Positions 18,576-29,004 of a DNA stretch of 30,789 bases are shown here, one piece after another. The notes under the pieces were generated by a model that made no database searches, had not been told where the DNA came from, and was given only the letters and a program-made list of their open reading frames with translations. The translations under genes and the position numbers were made by a program. Origin of the DNA: Priapulus caudatus (taxonomy: Eukaryota > Priapulida > Priapulimorpha > Priapulimorphida > Priapulidae); the NCBI RefSeq assembly GCF_000485595.1, contig NW_014577244.1, positions 63,987 to 94,775 of the forward strand, written 5' to 3'. Within the stretch, counting starts at the first letter, position 1. The number at the start of each line of letters is the position of its first letter.

Positions 18576-21500
18576 GTGAGTGTCTGCTGCTGTTTACTAA
18601 GCCTGCTAACGAGTGTTAAACAGTAAAGATTAGTCTGCCACTGCTTACTAAGGCACGAAGGGTCGTTGTCGTAACAGGTACTACAGATATGTTACCCGAG
18701 GTAGTTTTAGGCGGTTGTTTAGTATTTATGTTTATATTTTTTATATGAGGTATGTTTAGGGTTAGGATTAGGGTTAGAGTTAGGGTTAGGGTTAGGATTA
18801 GGGTTAGTGTTAGGGTTAGGGTACACTTCTGTAGTACAAGTCTGGTACACTTTGTGTATACATATATGTACCTCGGGTACATATCTGTAGTACCTGTTAC
18901 GACAACGACCCCTTGAGCCTTACTAAGGCTGCTAACGACTAGTAACTATCACTGATGCACGGATGCTATCACTGTTGAATCGCAAGCGTGGCAGCATGTC
19001 ACATCTGTCAGTGACACCTCTGCGTATCCGTCGTGCACGCGTGCGTCATGGATTAGGGATGCATGCCGGACGTGATCCTCACTGAAGGAAAGTGAGGCGA
19101 TGTGTCACCCGCGCATCTCTCGGCTGTAACTGTGATTCAGCTTTCCCCGTTGATGATGTGTCCGGCGTGTTGTCGCACAGCGGCAGCAGCAGCTTCCTGC
19201 ATGTCGCTTAATGAGAAACCTCAGGCAAAGAAAGAGAGGGAGAGAGAAGGGGAGAGTGTGAGAGAGGGATGGAGAAGCAGAGGCAGAGTCAGAGATAGAA
19301 GGAGAGAGAGAGAGAGAGGTTCTATAAATGGCTTTCATAATGTGATTTAAATGTCTCAGTGAAGCCATAAAGTTTGGAGTTATAAGGTATACTGGTCCTA
19401 TTGATTGGTTGGTGTATGCGTGTGAGAGGGAAATTGCTGCTCAGTAACCCAATGCAGCAGGTATAAAAATAACTTTTTACGATCCCTCGAAGGATAAAAT
19501 CGTTACCATAGAAACACATTGCTGTACACGCATACAGCATATGCCACTGTCAAGCTGTCAATGAACATTGGATAGTTTTCATGCGAATATAATTATCACG
19601 AAATCTGCGATGAGTTCGAAGATGTCTGGAAGAGGTGACACTTGTTTCGTAAACAGTCTAAACGAGAATGACGTTCATTCAACATGGTTCATTCTTTCGC
19701 GTAGATCATACAAGAGTGGATAAGAGAAGTGTACAGGGAGAGACATGGAGGAGGCGGTAACGCGACTACAAATGCAACGGCCAACATGGAAGGTGAAATC
19801 TCGGATTCGACTCTCAACCTCATCTGGGCGATCACCGTCGCCATATTCTGCGTCGGTGGTGTCTTCGGCGGCGTAACAACAGCATTCTGGGTGACAAGGT
19901 TTGGCAGGTGGGTGCATTGGTAGGCACTTGACGGATGTTTGCCATAGGAATTTTATACAAAATCATACGTGTAATTCTTGAGTAAAGATAGGAACGTGGT
20001 GTAAAGACAGCATATTTATAATTATTTTTGAGTAATAAGCCGGTAAAGCAGTATCTAGTTGGCGTCGTGAGTGGCGTTACTATGATAGATGGCAGCACAG
20101 GTCGCAGCTTCTCCTCAGCACTGCGTGCCATGTCGCGGTGATATGGCGGCACGCATACCTTTAATATGCTGTCTATTTACGATTTTATTGTATATCATTT
20201 ACACTGTTTTATCTGCAAGCATTTTCTTATAACTCTTATTCCGAACGGTTATTGCTGCGATAGACCGGAGCACATCTCGCACATGCCGATTCTCGTGGAT
20301 AGATGGCGGCACGTTCTTCTCGTGGGCGACGTTACCGCGCGCCCACAACGTGACACGGCGTCACTCTAACAACACCCCCTTCTCTCTCCGTCTCCGCGCA
20401 GGAAGCGCACCCTGCTGGCCAACAACCTAATCGCGATCATCGCTGGCGCCCTCATGGGGCTCTCGAAGATCGCCGGCTCCTACGAGATGCTCATCCTCGG
20501 CCGTCTGCTCATCGGACTGAACGCGGGGCTGAACTCGGGCGCCGGCCCGATGTATCTGACGGAGATATCGCCCGTGAACCTGCGCGGCGCGCTCGGCTCG
20601 ATGCACCAGCTTGTCGTCACCATCTCCATCCTCGTCTCGCAGCTGCTGGGCCTGCCGAGCATCCTGGGAAGCAAGACGGGCTGGCCGTTCCTGCTGGGTA
20701 AGGGAGCGAGAGAACGTCGATGTTAATATACGCGATTATATATATATATATATTATATATACGGACAAATGCACGCACACAGATGCGCGCGCGCACGCAC
20801 GCAAAAACGAACGCCTGCACGCACACAGCACGCCCAGCCGCATGCACGCACACACAGAATGTTATATTATTCACATTTCCTTAGTCGGTCTATGAGCTTC
20901 CTCCGATATTCCCACGCTGTGTGTCACAATTGCTATGTATTACTATTGCTGCCCGTGGCGACGGTGAATAGCTCCCGTTCTACTTTGTTATTTTATGGAA
21001 AAAATTAGCATTCAAAACTGCAAACCATCTGGCTTTGCTGTTACTTCACCGATTGAAACCAGTGTTAAACTAATAAATAAAACGTGTATGTAAAAGTTTT
21101 TCTGCCAACCACAATAGCTGATTCTAAACCTGTGCCTTTTTCTCAGGAATTTAGTTAAAGAATGCAAAGCAGCAGTAATGCTGAGGAGAACTGTGCAGTA
21201 TAGCTAGTGTAGTGACTCATCATTACAATCTTGATCTCAAATGGTAATGCTTGAAGTAGTAACGCAGGCAAAGCAAAAAAGCCAAGAGATTTCATTTTAT
21301 TGGTTACCCAGCGGGGCGTTTTCCAAGGCAAACATTTGTTGTTGTGTTTGTTGTGATTGCTAAGCAGGGAAGCTTTTGAGGTGTATTTGCATAACAGGCA
21401 AGTAAACGTAATTGGAAGCAGACCTTACAAATGTGGTGTTTGTCGTACAAGCAAACACGGCAGATGTATTGGCCAAGAAAAATGTTCCTATGGTTGGATA

Positions 21501-24500
21501 ACCTTTAGCCACCTGGGTGATAATTCTCATTTAGGCAAAACAGAGGGCATTGTTTACAGATATGTTAGCATGAAACAAATATTTACTCTGTACAAGACAA
21601 TGTGCACAATAAGTGCAGCATGTTGGGAGCGAGCGTGTACGCGTGCGTGCCTGTGTTCCTGTGCGCGCGTAGGTGTGCGTGCACCCGTGAATTCATATGC
21701 CAGACTGCCCACGATCTCGCTATATATAACATTTGCACATTTTCATGCTACACAGCTACACTTCCTCTGTTCTTTTGCAGCGCTGACGATCGTTGCTGCT
21801 ATCTTCCAACTGGTGACACTTCCGTTCTGCCCCGAGAGTCCCAAGTACCTGCTCATCGACAAGCAACAGGAGGGACGCGCACAGAAGGCTCTGATCACGT
21901 TGAGGAACTCGTCCGAGGTCTACGAAGAGATGGACGAGATGAAGTCTGAGAATCAGAAGCTGCTCAGTGAGCCAAAGGTACGGAATGACACCGGGGCAGA
22001 CAGCCGACGCCAGACGCTGGCAGCGGTGGCGGCGTGCTCAAATACAGACTTCCATCGTTTTGGAATAATGTTTTCATATTTTATTTTGTCGTAGTAGTTA
22101 CTAATGCTGTACTGAGCATTTGCTCGACCTTTCTGCCATGACTGCAGCTTAACAAAGACAGCAGATCAGCTGTTGAAAATTAGCACACTAGTAAATCATT
22201 TAAATATATTTGGTAGTAATTTTATGTTTTACATAATATGCATGTATGAATACAATACGGATGGATAAGGAATTACCAGGCAACATTAGATACTAGTAAT
22301 TATTAGAAATGTGTTGTCGTCTTGTCGTTGACTCCTATAGGCACTGTAGTAGTTGTTTTTAGATCGGCCTCAGCTATGGCATCTGTGTATCTGTGTCATG
22401 ATGACACAATGTCTATATATGCTCACGGCACTGCTGGTGAAGCTTGCTAAATTGGTCAGCAACTTGATCCACTGGTCAAGGCTGTTTATAGTTGTGTGAC
22501 GGCGCGGTGTTAGCTGTGTCATGCCCCACTCCTCTCATAGCACTGCTAGTGAAGCCTGCTATAGTGAATCCTGATCCAGTCACAGCACACGTTTGAGCGG
22601 CTGGGACTTGTCTGGTCCAACTTTTAATAACCAACCCAATGAACCGTGCCTACAACTGCTATGCACACTAATTACTGTTCCACTATGTTACACATCTAAC
22701 GTGCTGTAACACCACAGCACGTTTTGTGTCAGCCGTGTGCCAGAGTAAAAGAGAAGTGATAAGCTGAACAAAAACGAGGGAGCCCCCCCAGGAAGATGCA
22801 GACATACATAAAGCAAAATCAGTCAAAGCCTAGCACGTCTTTGTTGGGGTGCAGTTAAAAACATCGTCTGCACGATTATCGTTGATTAGCGATTGTTAAT
22901 TTGACATATATGCTATAGGGTTGCTCTTGGTATTTACTTGTGTCGTGGGGGTGAGTGTAAAACCTGTACAGCCGAGGTTTTTGAGAAATTTCATTTACCT
23001 TTGCAGGTGGCATTCAAGGACCTGTTTGTTGTCAGGGCATTGCGCATGCCTCTCCTGATTACCGTCATTATGATGCTGTCCCAGCAGCTGTCTGGAATAA
23101 ACGCCGTAAGTACCACATCGCGCACACCATCAGCATTCAGCATGTCGATCTACTGTTTCCATGGCTAGGTAATATAATGCCGAGTGTTACACAGAAGGTT
23201 CGACACGACGCAAGATGAGGCAAAAGTGAAAGACCTTTTGCAAATTATTTATTTATTATCATTTGGGGGATTGTGGTGCATTTATTTCAGCCTGTCATCT
23301 ATGTGTTCTTTGTCAGACAAGACCAGTATAATTTTAATTTGTGAAATATGTATAAATAATAATTATATGTGTATATTAGTTTTTGAATCTTTTACTTACT
23401 ATACTTATTCTGTTGAAAACCATATACAATGAGGAATGCTTGCAGGTCAATAGCATGCAAGCTGCTTGCTAGGCCTCATCGTGTTGCTATGCCACATAAG
23501 AATTATTACTAAGCAACGATGTCATGCGTTTTAGGTGATGTATTACTCGACCAGCATCTTTACGAAAGCGCAGTTGAGTACGACTGGAGCGATGTGGGCT
23601 ACGATCGGTGTGGGCTGCATCAACGTCATCATGACCGTTATCTCGGTCGTGTTGGTGGAGAAGGCCGGCCGGCGCACCCTACACCTGATCGGCCTTGGTG
23701 GCATGCTGCTGATGACCGTTCTGCTGACCATCACACTCGTACTGATAAAGGTTCGTGTGCGTGTCCTGGGCTGAAAGTTTGCCTCGGCACAGACAGCAAG
23801 TGCCGTGGTGGTCTTCCTTTATCGCCTGTGCTGCCCCTGAGGGTTGACCGACACGTACAGCAGTAAATCGCTGTGGCTGCCCTACCTGGTGTGCTCATGT
23901 GCCATTTCTAAAGAATTCTTGTTTTTGTTTGTTGAAAAATGTTGTGTTTGTATTAGTCTTTGCTTCATGTAAAAAGTGTTGTTAAAAAGTAAATAAAGCT
24001 TGATAGCCCTTCCTTGCAAGGAGAGGTTTGGTGTCCCGCTAACTTGCTTCACCTAGTCACTCCGAGTTATTAGCTTGGTTTTTCTCTTGCTGAGTTCACA
24101 CTGGGAGAGAATGATAGACAATGGACATTATAATTATGTAAACGATTATCTTATTTGTATTTCAGAAAGAAATGTTGTGGGCAACGTGGATATGTGTTAT
24201 TGGGGTGTTCCTCTTTGTTATCTTCTTCGCTACGGGGCCTGGTAAGTCTTGTCTCCCAGCAGAAGTTGTTTTTACTATACCTAACTTTTATTGTAAACTT
24301 GTTTGAATTGTAGTATTGTGCATGTCATCACTCTGAATGTGCTAAGCAGTTCTCTCAATGTTGGTGATTGCTTTCTCACAGGCTCTATTCCATGGTTCAT
24401 TGCCGCGGAATTGTTTGGTCAGGGTGCTCGACCCGCCGCCATGACCATCGGTGTCGTGGCAAACTGGAGCGCCAACTTCCTTGTTGGTCTCTGCTTCCCT

Positions 24501-25057
24501 CTTCTACAGGTACGCACTATTGTCCCCCACCCCCCTCAGATAGTCTCTGTGAGTTCAGGCTGAAGGTCATTGTGGTGGTGCCATACCATGTGTTATACAT
24601 ACATGTTCCTAGTGTTCACCGCCACACTCGCCATCCTCCCATCCCCTCATGTTTCACAGAACAGCATAGAAATTAGAACAGTACGTTTTCCTGGTGTTCA
24701 ATCACTGCCACACTCACCATCCTCTCTTTTCCTCGTGTTTTACAGAGCAGCATAGATAAGTACGTGTTCCTGGTGTTCACTGCCACACTCACCATCCTCT
24801 CTTTTCCTCGTGTTTTACAGAGCAGCATAGATAAGTACGTGTTCCTGGTGTTCAATACCACAGTCAACATTCTCTCTTTCCCTCGTGTTTTACAGAGCAG
24901 CATAGATCAGTACGTGTTCCTGGTGTTCACTGGCTCGCTGTTGTTCTTCTGGCTCTTCACCTACAAATTTGTTCCGGAGACAAAGGGTCGTCCCATCGAG
25001 GAGATAACAGCCATGTTCAAGAGCAACGCACTTGGAGGGAACAGTCAACAGATATGA
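18508..25057 (+). CDS. SLC2A1-like: Class I facilitative glucose transporter gene (GLUT1-4 type), nine coding exons, 5' end missing
   Basis: This gene encodes a 12-TM major facilitator sugar uniporter of the plasma membrane. Exons are 18508-18575, 19705-19907, 20402-20697, 21781-21977, 23007-23105, 23535-23750, 24166-24241, 24382-24509 and 24896-25057. All internal junctions are GT-AG and phase-consistent. The 1445 coding bases give about 480 residues, against about 490-500 for the family, so only the N-terminal 10-25 residues are missing. Visible family signatures in order are [12 protein letters not shown] in TM1, FGRKR after TM2, PMYLTEISP and [10 protein letters not shown] in TM4-5, PESPKYLL after TM6, QQLSGINA followed by YYSTSIF in TM7, [13 protein letters not shown] after TM8, [14 protein letters not shown] in TM10, and PETKGR after TM12. 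The QLS triplet in TM7 is the class I glucose-selectivity signature. The first extracellular loop carries two NAT sequons, matching the glycosylated loop of GLUT1. The first coding exon is not proven; exon one here needs one base from an upstream exon. Identity as a class I SLC2A member is very secure; orthology to one vertebrate paralogue is not implied. Confidence 0.95.
18644..18929. mobile_element. Inverted-repeat element with (TTAGGG)n core inside a transporter intron
   Basis: Arms of about 42 bp (18660-18702 and 18869-18910) starting GGTCGTTGTCGTAACAGGTA are near-perfect inverted repeats. The core at 18755-18822 is TTAGGG with GATTAGGG and GTGTTAGGG variants. CTTACTAAGGC flanks both ends (18644-18654 and 18919-18929) and is likely a target duplication, though it is nearly palindromic. 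It lies wholly within the intron between exons a and b. Confidence 0.8.
19229..19320 (+). repeat. GA-rich simple sequence
   Basis: Purine-only tract of GAGA/GGGA type within the intron between exons a and b. The open frames it creates on both strands (19102-19368) are compositional. Confidence 0.85.
19705..19907 (+). CDS. SLC2A1-like: Glucose transporter exon b (extracellular loop 1 and TM2)
   Basis: The acceptor TAG ends at 19704 and is itself an in-frame stop, so the exon cannot extend upstream. The donor is GGCAG|GTGGGT at 19908. The exon encodes the charged start of loop 1 ([14 protein letters not shown]), a Gly-rich turn, two NAT N-glycosylation sequons, then TM2 ([18 protein letters not shown]) and WVTRFG. 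The Arg codon of FGRKR is split across the junction. Loop 1 is the glycosylated loop in mammalian GLUT1. Confidence 0.92.
20402..20697 (+). CDS. SLC2A1-like: Glucose transporter exon c (TM3 to TM6 start)
   Basis: This is the largest exon (296 bases). The acceptor is CCGCGCAG ending at 20401 and the donor is CTGCTGG|GTAAGG at 20698. It encodes [11 protein letters not shown]3, the [19 protein letters not shown] motif of TM4, [17 protein letters not shown] and TM5, ending at WPFLL. Its third positions are much more GC-rich than the surrounding introns, as in the other exons of this gene. Confidence 0.95.
21781..21977 (+). CDS. SLC2A1-like: Glucose transporter exon d (TM6 and start of cytosolic loop)
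   Basis: The acceptor is TCTTTTGCAG ending at 21780 and the donor is CCAAAG|GTACGG at 21978. It encodes TM6 ([17 protein letters not shown]), the sugar-transporter signature [12 protein letters not shown], then a charged helical stretch rich in Glu and Lys that belongs to the intracellular helical domain between TM6 and TM7. It ends in phase 0. Confidence 0.94.
23007..23105 (+). CDS. SLC2A1-like: Glucose transporter exon e (loop end and TM7 with QLS)
   Basis: The exon is 99 bases (33 codons, phase 0 on both sides). The acceptor is TTTGCAG ending at 23006 and the donor is GCC|GTAAGT at 23106. It encodes [18 protein letters not shown] and then [12 protein letters not shown], the TM7 motif whose QLS triplet marks glucose-type class I carriers. 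Confidence 0.94.
23535..23750 (+). CDS. SLC2A1-like: Glucose transporter exon f (TM7 end to TM9 start)
   Basis: The acceptor is TTTTAG ending at 23534 and the donor is ATAAAG|GTTCGT at 23751. Its 72 codons encode [15 protein letters not shown]8 ([20 protein letters not shown]), [15 protein letters not shown] and the start of TM9. The E-x-x-GRR motif is the C-domain counterpart of FGRKR in exon b. Confidence 0.95.
24166..24241 (+). CDS. SLC2A1-like: Glucose transporter exon g (TM9-TM10)
   Basis: The acceptor is TTGTATTTCAG ending at 24165 and the donor is CCTG|GTAAGT at 24242. It encodes [14 protein letters not shown] and [11 protein letters not shown]; the Gly codon of GPGSIPW is split across the junction. 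It is too short (76 bases) to stand out as an open frame and was found by phase and by homology to the family. Confidence 0.92.
24382..24509 (+). CDS. SLC2A1-like: Glucose transporter exon h (TM10-TM11)
   Basis: The acceptor is CTTTCTCACAG ending at 24381 and the donor is CTACAG|GTACGC at 24510. It encodes [20 protein letters not shown] and then TM11, ending CFPLLQ in phase 0. The Trp of IPWF lies in the inhibitor and sugar-binding region known from GLUT1 work. Confidence 0.95.
24593..24895 (+). repeat. 75-bp tandem repeat carrying a 3' splice site and the start of the last transporter exon
   Basis: Two exact-length 75-bp units (24746-24820 and 24821-24895) each start AGCAGCATAGATAAGTACGT and end CCTCGTGTTTTACAG. 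A diverged unit precedes them at 24660-24745 and a partial one at about 24593-24659. The unit start matches the first 35 bases of the last exon with one mismatch. Because 75 is a multiple of three, both perfect units are open in the exon's frame and would each encode a hydrophobic 25-residue segment. The diverged unit at 24660 would instead shift into a stop (TAG at 24753-24755). Confidence 0.93.
24896..25057 (+). CDS. SLC2A1-like: Glucose transporter exon i (TM12, PETKGR, C-terminus, stop)
   Basis: The acceptor GTTTTACAG ends at 24895. The exon encodes [18 protein letters not shown] (TM12), [11 protein letters not shown] and a short tail ending NSQQI, with TGA at 25055-25057. Its first 35 bases and its 3' splice site are copied twice in the intron just upstream (24746-24820 and 24821-24895), so alternative starts at 24746 and 24821 are possible. 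The boundary at 24896 best matches the family length. Confidence 0.9.
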   Translation, partial: SSIDQYVFLVFTGSLLFFWLFTYKFVPETKGRPIEEITAMFKSNALGGNSQQI

Positions 25058-25880
25058 AGAGATAAATACAAGACAAAATATGTAAGAGTCAACGTTCAGC
25101 CGATTCGATGCGGTTCTCAGCAGATGTTGAACCGATGTGCCGATGTGACTCGGGTAGTGAGAGTTATGAACAGGTGTGACTCGGATGTTGACAGATATAA
25201 ACATGTATGGCAGGAAAATGAACAGATATGACTGTGACTGGGATAGTGAGATTTGTTAACAGATGCAAGTCGTGTTTAGGTCTTGCAGTGCTTCTCGCTC
25301 ATTACTGTAGCTTTTAGAGCTATCATGTAGCTTATCTGGCTGCCTCAGGTTGAAGGAGAGAACGAGCTCATTATGGATTAGGCCACGCTGACGAACTACC
25401 GAAGCAATCTTACATGTCATGGTCAGGGCGGATAGTAAAGGCAGTGAGGGAGTGAGCTTAGAGCATCAGGGCATTATGCAGCATATAGGAAGTATTTATT
25501 TATCAGGGCATAGTCGCTGTGGCATAGCTATTTTTGCTATTTCCTGGTAGGTATGAATATTTTTAGGGTACACTCGGTTACCCTTCTGCAGAGTAAAGGA
25601 TGGCTGGATACTGTACAGGCGTTCTGTTGTTGCGTACCACGCATTTACATGTTTGTTGTAATTGGTAGGCAAAGCAAAACGCAGCTGTAGAGGTGGCACT
25701 GGCAGCCATTTAAACTTACCATTTAGGTGGACAAAAGTGGTGCATGTGCGCACGCACGTGTGCATGTGTGTGCGTGCGTGCGTGCGTGCGTGCGAGAAAG
25801 AGAGAGAGAGTGAGAAGGAGGGGGAAGGGAGGGAGGAAAAGGGAAGCGAGTTACATGTCCTTGTTAGGCAATAAATGAGA
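25058..25880 (+). other. Likely 3' untranslated and flanking region of the transporter
   Basis: No convincing open frame follows the stop. Degenerate repeats built on ACAGATATGA and GTGACTCGG/GTGACTGGG occur between about 25050 and 25260, and the first of them overlaps the stop codon. An AATAAA hexamer at 25870-25875 is the first clear polyadenylation signal I see downstream. A (GTGC)n run at about 25777-25796 followed by GA-rich DNA lies before it. The true 3' end is not established. Confidence 0.4.
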
Positions 25881-26216
25881 GGAGTACCAGCTGTACACCA
25901 TAGTGGCACCTAATAGGCATAATATTCACGCAGTTGTAGTGTGTACATTTGTGGTCTACATGCGCACAGAAATAATAGACACACACCAGTCGTATAGGGA
26001 GTTATATACGGTTGCTGTGGAGTAGTTTTGATGAGGTATGCGTAATGCACGAGTGCTAGAACATATCATCCATGCCCTCAAGTTGTCGTTCGTTTAGAAT
26101 CCTGTTATCTTTAAGTTTATGTTTACCTGCTTTTGTATGACAAATCCGTAGTTATGCTAATAGCCTGCTATTGTGAAACAATGGCGTTAACTAGGGCTTT
26201 GAACACAAAGTAATGT

Positions 26217-26217
26217 G

Positions 26218-26277
<60 letters not shown>

Positions 26278-26287
26278 TACGACGTGA

Positions 26288-26313
<26 letters not shown>
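26217..26313 (+). repeat. (GTGC)n and (GT)n microsatellites
   Basis: About fifteen GTGC units at 26217-26279 are followed by (GT)n at about 26289-26313 and diverged GT-rich sequence to 26356. Related CA/CG runs occur at 20765-20865, 25777-25796, 29515-29540 and 30749-30789. Confidence 0.95.
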
Positions 26314-26320
<7 letters not shown>

Positions 26321-26519
26321 CGTGTGCGCGTGCGCGGTGTCGTGTGTGTGTGTGTTGTATGGGCCAGTGTTGACTGTGTATCAAGGAGGTGGTTGATGTT
26401 TTGTATCTCTTGGATGGAATGTCATGATGGTTGATGGTATATAATATAGCTTGTTTCACAGACCATATACGATGTATGTAGTGGTTAGACATTTTATTTC
26501 CTGCTATTCACCAGCGGGC

Positions 26520-28230
26520 CGTTATCACAGGGCCGTAGCCTCTGGGGGTGGCAAGGGGTCACTACCGCATAGATTTTAGAGAAAAATTAAAAAATAAGCT
26601 TGGCTAATGATCGTAAATAACCCTAAAATTAAATTAATTTATTATCATTACACAGTTGAGTCATGAAATTTTGCTCCCCCTAGGAATTTTCTCAGCCTAA
26701 GGCCCTTTATCACCCACCCTGTTTTTTGACAGGAGGAGGAGGAGTTGAATCTCATATGTATTCTACGTCTTTACTATAACCATAAAATTTCGACAAGTTG
26801 TGAATCCCCCTACACTCCTCCCCTCCATCTTGTGATCAGGTATATTGACAACGACAGTGATGTCGATATGCTCATGTTGTCATGTGTTTCAGAAGTATTT
26901 GTTGTTCCGGATATCTATTTGAAGATGTGGCACATGTTATTGATAACGGTCCGCGTGTGATCCGATAGTCACTAGAAAACGTGCAGTGATGCGTTTCGGT
27001 GTGAGTTTGAGTAGTACAATCATTGCGGTGGTCTGTGTTTCGTAATAGTGTGTGGCTGAATTTGTAAACGTAGCCAGAGGTTTCAGAAAAAAAAACAGAT
27101 ATCGTTGTCATAGTTACATATACACATATATCCATGTTTCATTATTTATTAAGTGCTTGCCAAATTGTCATAGCAAGAACCGTCACAGCACCCCTAGTAA
27201 ATTTATATAATACCGTAGTCACTATAGAAACTACAAAAGCAAATAGTACACGTGGTGAACTTTCATGAATAAAGGCACAAAGTAAGTATTAAAAATGACA
27301 GCATTACGCGTTGTAATAAATAGTTCTCTATAAGCTATGATGTACAATACAATGTAATGTTTATTGTAACTTATTGTGTGGTATAATCAAGAGTGCTAGC
27401 TGGCTCCATGGCTATGGCATGACATGGTCTGCTGTTGATATAATAGGTGTCATCATGAGAATGTTGCTATGTACATTAAAAATATATATAGTGTGATATT
27501 CCGTCTTTGTAAATCGTTTTTTTGAATTCAGAATGTTTGTAGGGGCCTAAATCTTCATTACGCCGTGGCCAAGTACTTGATAGTTGGTCAGCATGCAGAG
27601 AACTAGCCCTATTACGTATCCTTCCTGCTATCCAAGATAGTTAGGCTCATGGAATGGTACCAGGACTGCAGGATCGCAGTAATAGAGTCCACCTACTTTA
27701 CACAACATAACTGGATACAAAATTCAGGCCACCACTAGTACTGGCACACTCATCTGCCATCATCATCAGGTGGTATAAAGTAATTCACGTAACTTGAGCA
27801 TTTCACTATACGCAATTGCGCCGCACCAATAATAAAATCAGGAGATAAAAACTAATTAAAAATAATATTGTTAAAAAAAAGGCCTATTATACCACTTATT
27901 CATACAACGTGAATACGTTCATACACCGTGAATACCACTTATTCATACAATGATACATGAAACAATGCAATGCTCGCTACGTCGAATCAATACCGAAGTC
28001 AATGATAACAATGATAACAATGACAACGATGACAATGTCAATGATAACAATGACAATTTATTTTTTTGCGTCACTTTCCGATTACCGCCGTCGTAACCTG
28101 GCGTACGTGTAGGTTGTGTGAAGATTTAAACCGTATGTTATCTACATATTTCTAACAGGACTTTAATTAGAAACTACCTTCCAGTCTTCCAGAAATAGGC
28201 CTAAGTATCAGATCTGAATCATATCCGACT
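26520..28230. other. Non-coding stretch with repeat debris
   Basis: A CAGGGCCGTAGCCTCTGGGG motif near 26538 resembles the end of a hAT-like element. ATACCACTTATTCATACAA occurs twice (about 27888 and 27932). A degenerate AATGATAAC/AATGACAAC array fills about 27998-28055. No supported gene. Confidence 0.45.
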
Positions 28231-28243
28231 CGGATCCGAGTGG

Positions 28244-28594
28244 TTACAGGCATGTCTCCGCTAGCCGGTGCATGGGGGACTCGTAATGCCAGAATTGGTC
28301 GCATAGCGGTAGAACGGAGAGAAGTACGGGAGGAAACCAGTATTGATGACTTCGCAAACAGAGAAAACTATAGACGCCGCAGATACAAACTGTGGCGACG
28401 GTGTAGATAGTCTTAGCAATATCCTTATCATGCAGTATACAAACAGGCTTCCAGCAAGGCAACCAATGCAATACGACAAGCTGAACATACCCATGAGCTT
28501 AAATTTGCGGAAAATATTAATTAATACGGGTAGATCAACCGTTTACGATTATGCATTAACAAAGTACAACACCAAAGACAGGTCCATAGAATAG
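28244..28594. other. Unresolved region open in several frames
   Basis: Minus-strand frames 28494-28261 and 28471-28244 and plus-strand frame 28343-28594 are all open. A further + frame from ATG 28251 encodes a very Arg/Glu-rich stretch. The minus frames look membrane-like and the plus frames polar, as expected of complementary reading. I recognise no family and cannot choose a strand. Confidence 0.25.
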
Positions 28595-28607
28595 AAATAA
28601 CAGGCAT

Positions 28608-28686
28608 CATAGAAATAATATAGATAACCATAACATAGATATCAACTCCTGATAGATATCCATAGGTTATCTATATTATTTCTATG
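28608..28686. repeat. Palindrome with 22-bp arms, its loop holding a possible hairpin-element scar
   Basis: Perfect arms CATAGAAATAATATAGATAACC (28608-28629) and its reverse complement (28665-28686). The 35-base loop contains ATAGATA, then TCAACTCCTG, then ATAGATA (28635-28658), a 7-bp direct duplication around a sequence like the right end of the CAGGAGT hairpins. Confidence 0.7.
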
Positions 28687-29004
28687 GTTGGGCCACTGAC
28701 CGACGAAAGAGAAGAGGTGATAATTAAGAGATTTAAAAATAGCTGCTGGCCTGTCTGATGACTTTTTCACGTCTGTATTCAGGGCTGTAGCTAACTATTA
28801 ACTGTATTTTACTCACGTGTGCGCCGGGCATAACTCATTTTGTCTGCAACGCCGAATAAAATTATGTAAAATTTTCGTTGCCGTTGGTCGGCGGTAGTGT
28901 CAAAGCATGAGAAGTAGCGTATGATGCTAAACGAAATATAATAATCTCAGGCTCGTACGAACCATTAGAGATGCTTCCTGAATCTGAACAGATATCTGAC
29001 TTGC

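Noticed and set aside
19102-19368. Overlapping frames on both strands in an intron
   Set aside because: They are translations of a GA-rich simple tract between two firm transporter exons.
21357-21780. Open frame continuing upstream of transporter exon d into intron
   Set aside because: It is in frame by chance; the family junction and a strong TCTTTTGCAG acceptor place the exon start at 21781, and the upstream residues include Cys/Arg-rich microsatellite translation.
22698-22722. Small hairpin with AACGTGCTG arms as a miRNA
   Set aside because: The 9-bp stem is too short for a miRNA precursor and no extended pairing is visible.
24673-24903. Minus-strand repeat protein ([11 protein letters not shown] units)
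   Set aside because: It is the antisense shadow of the 75-bp repeat.
26217-26280. CRISPR-like regular repeat
   Set aside because: The period is 4 bp with no spacers; it is a microsatellite in a eukaryotic genome.
26187-26492. His/Thr/Arg-repeat protein on the minus strand
   Set aside because: It is a translation of the (GTGC)n and (GT)n microsatellites.
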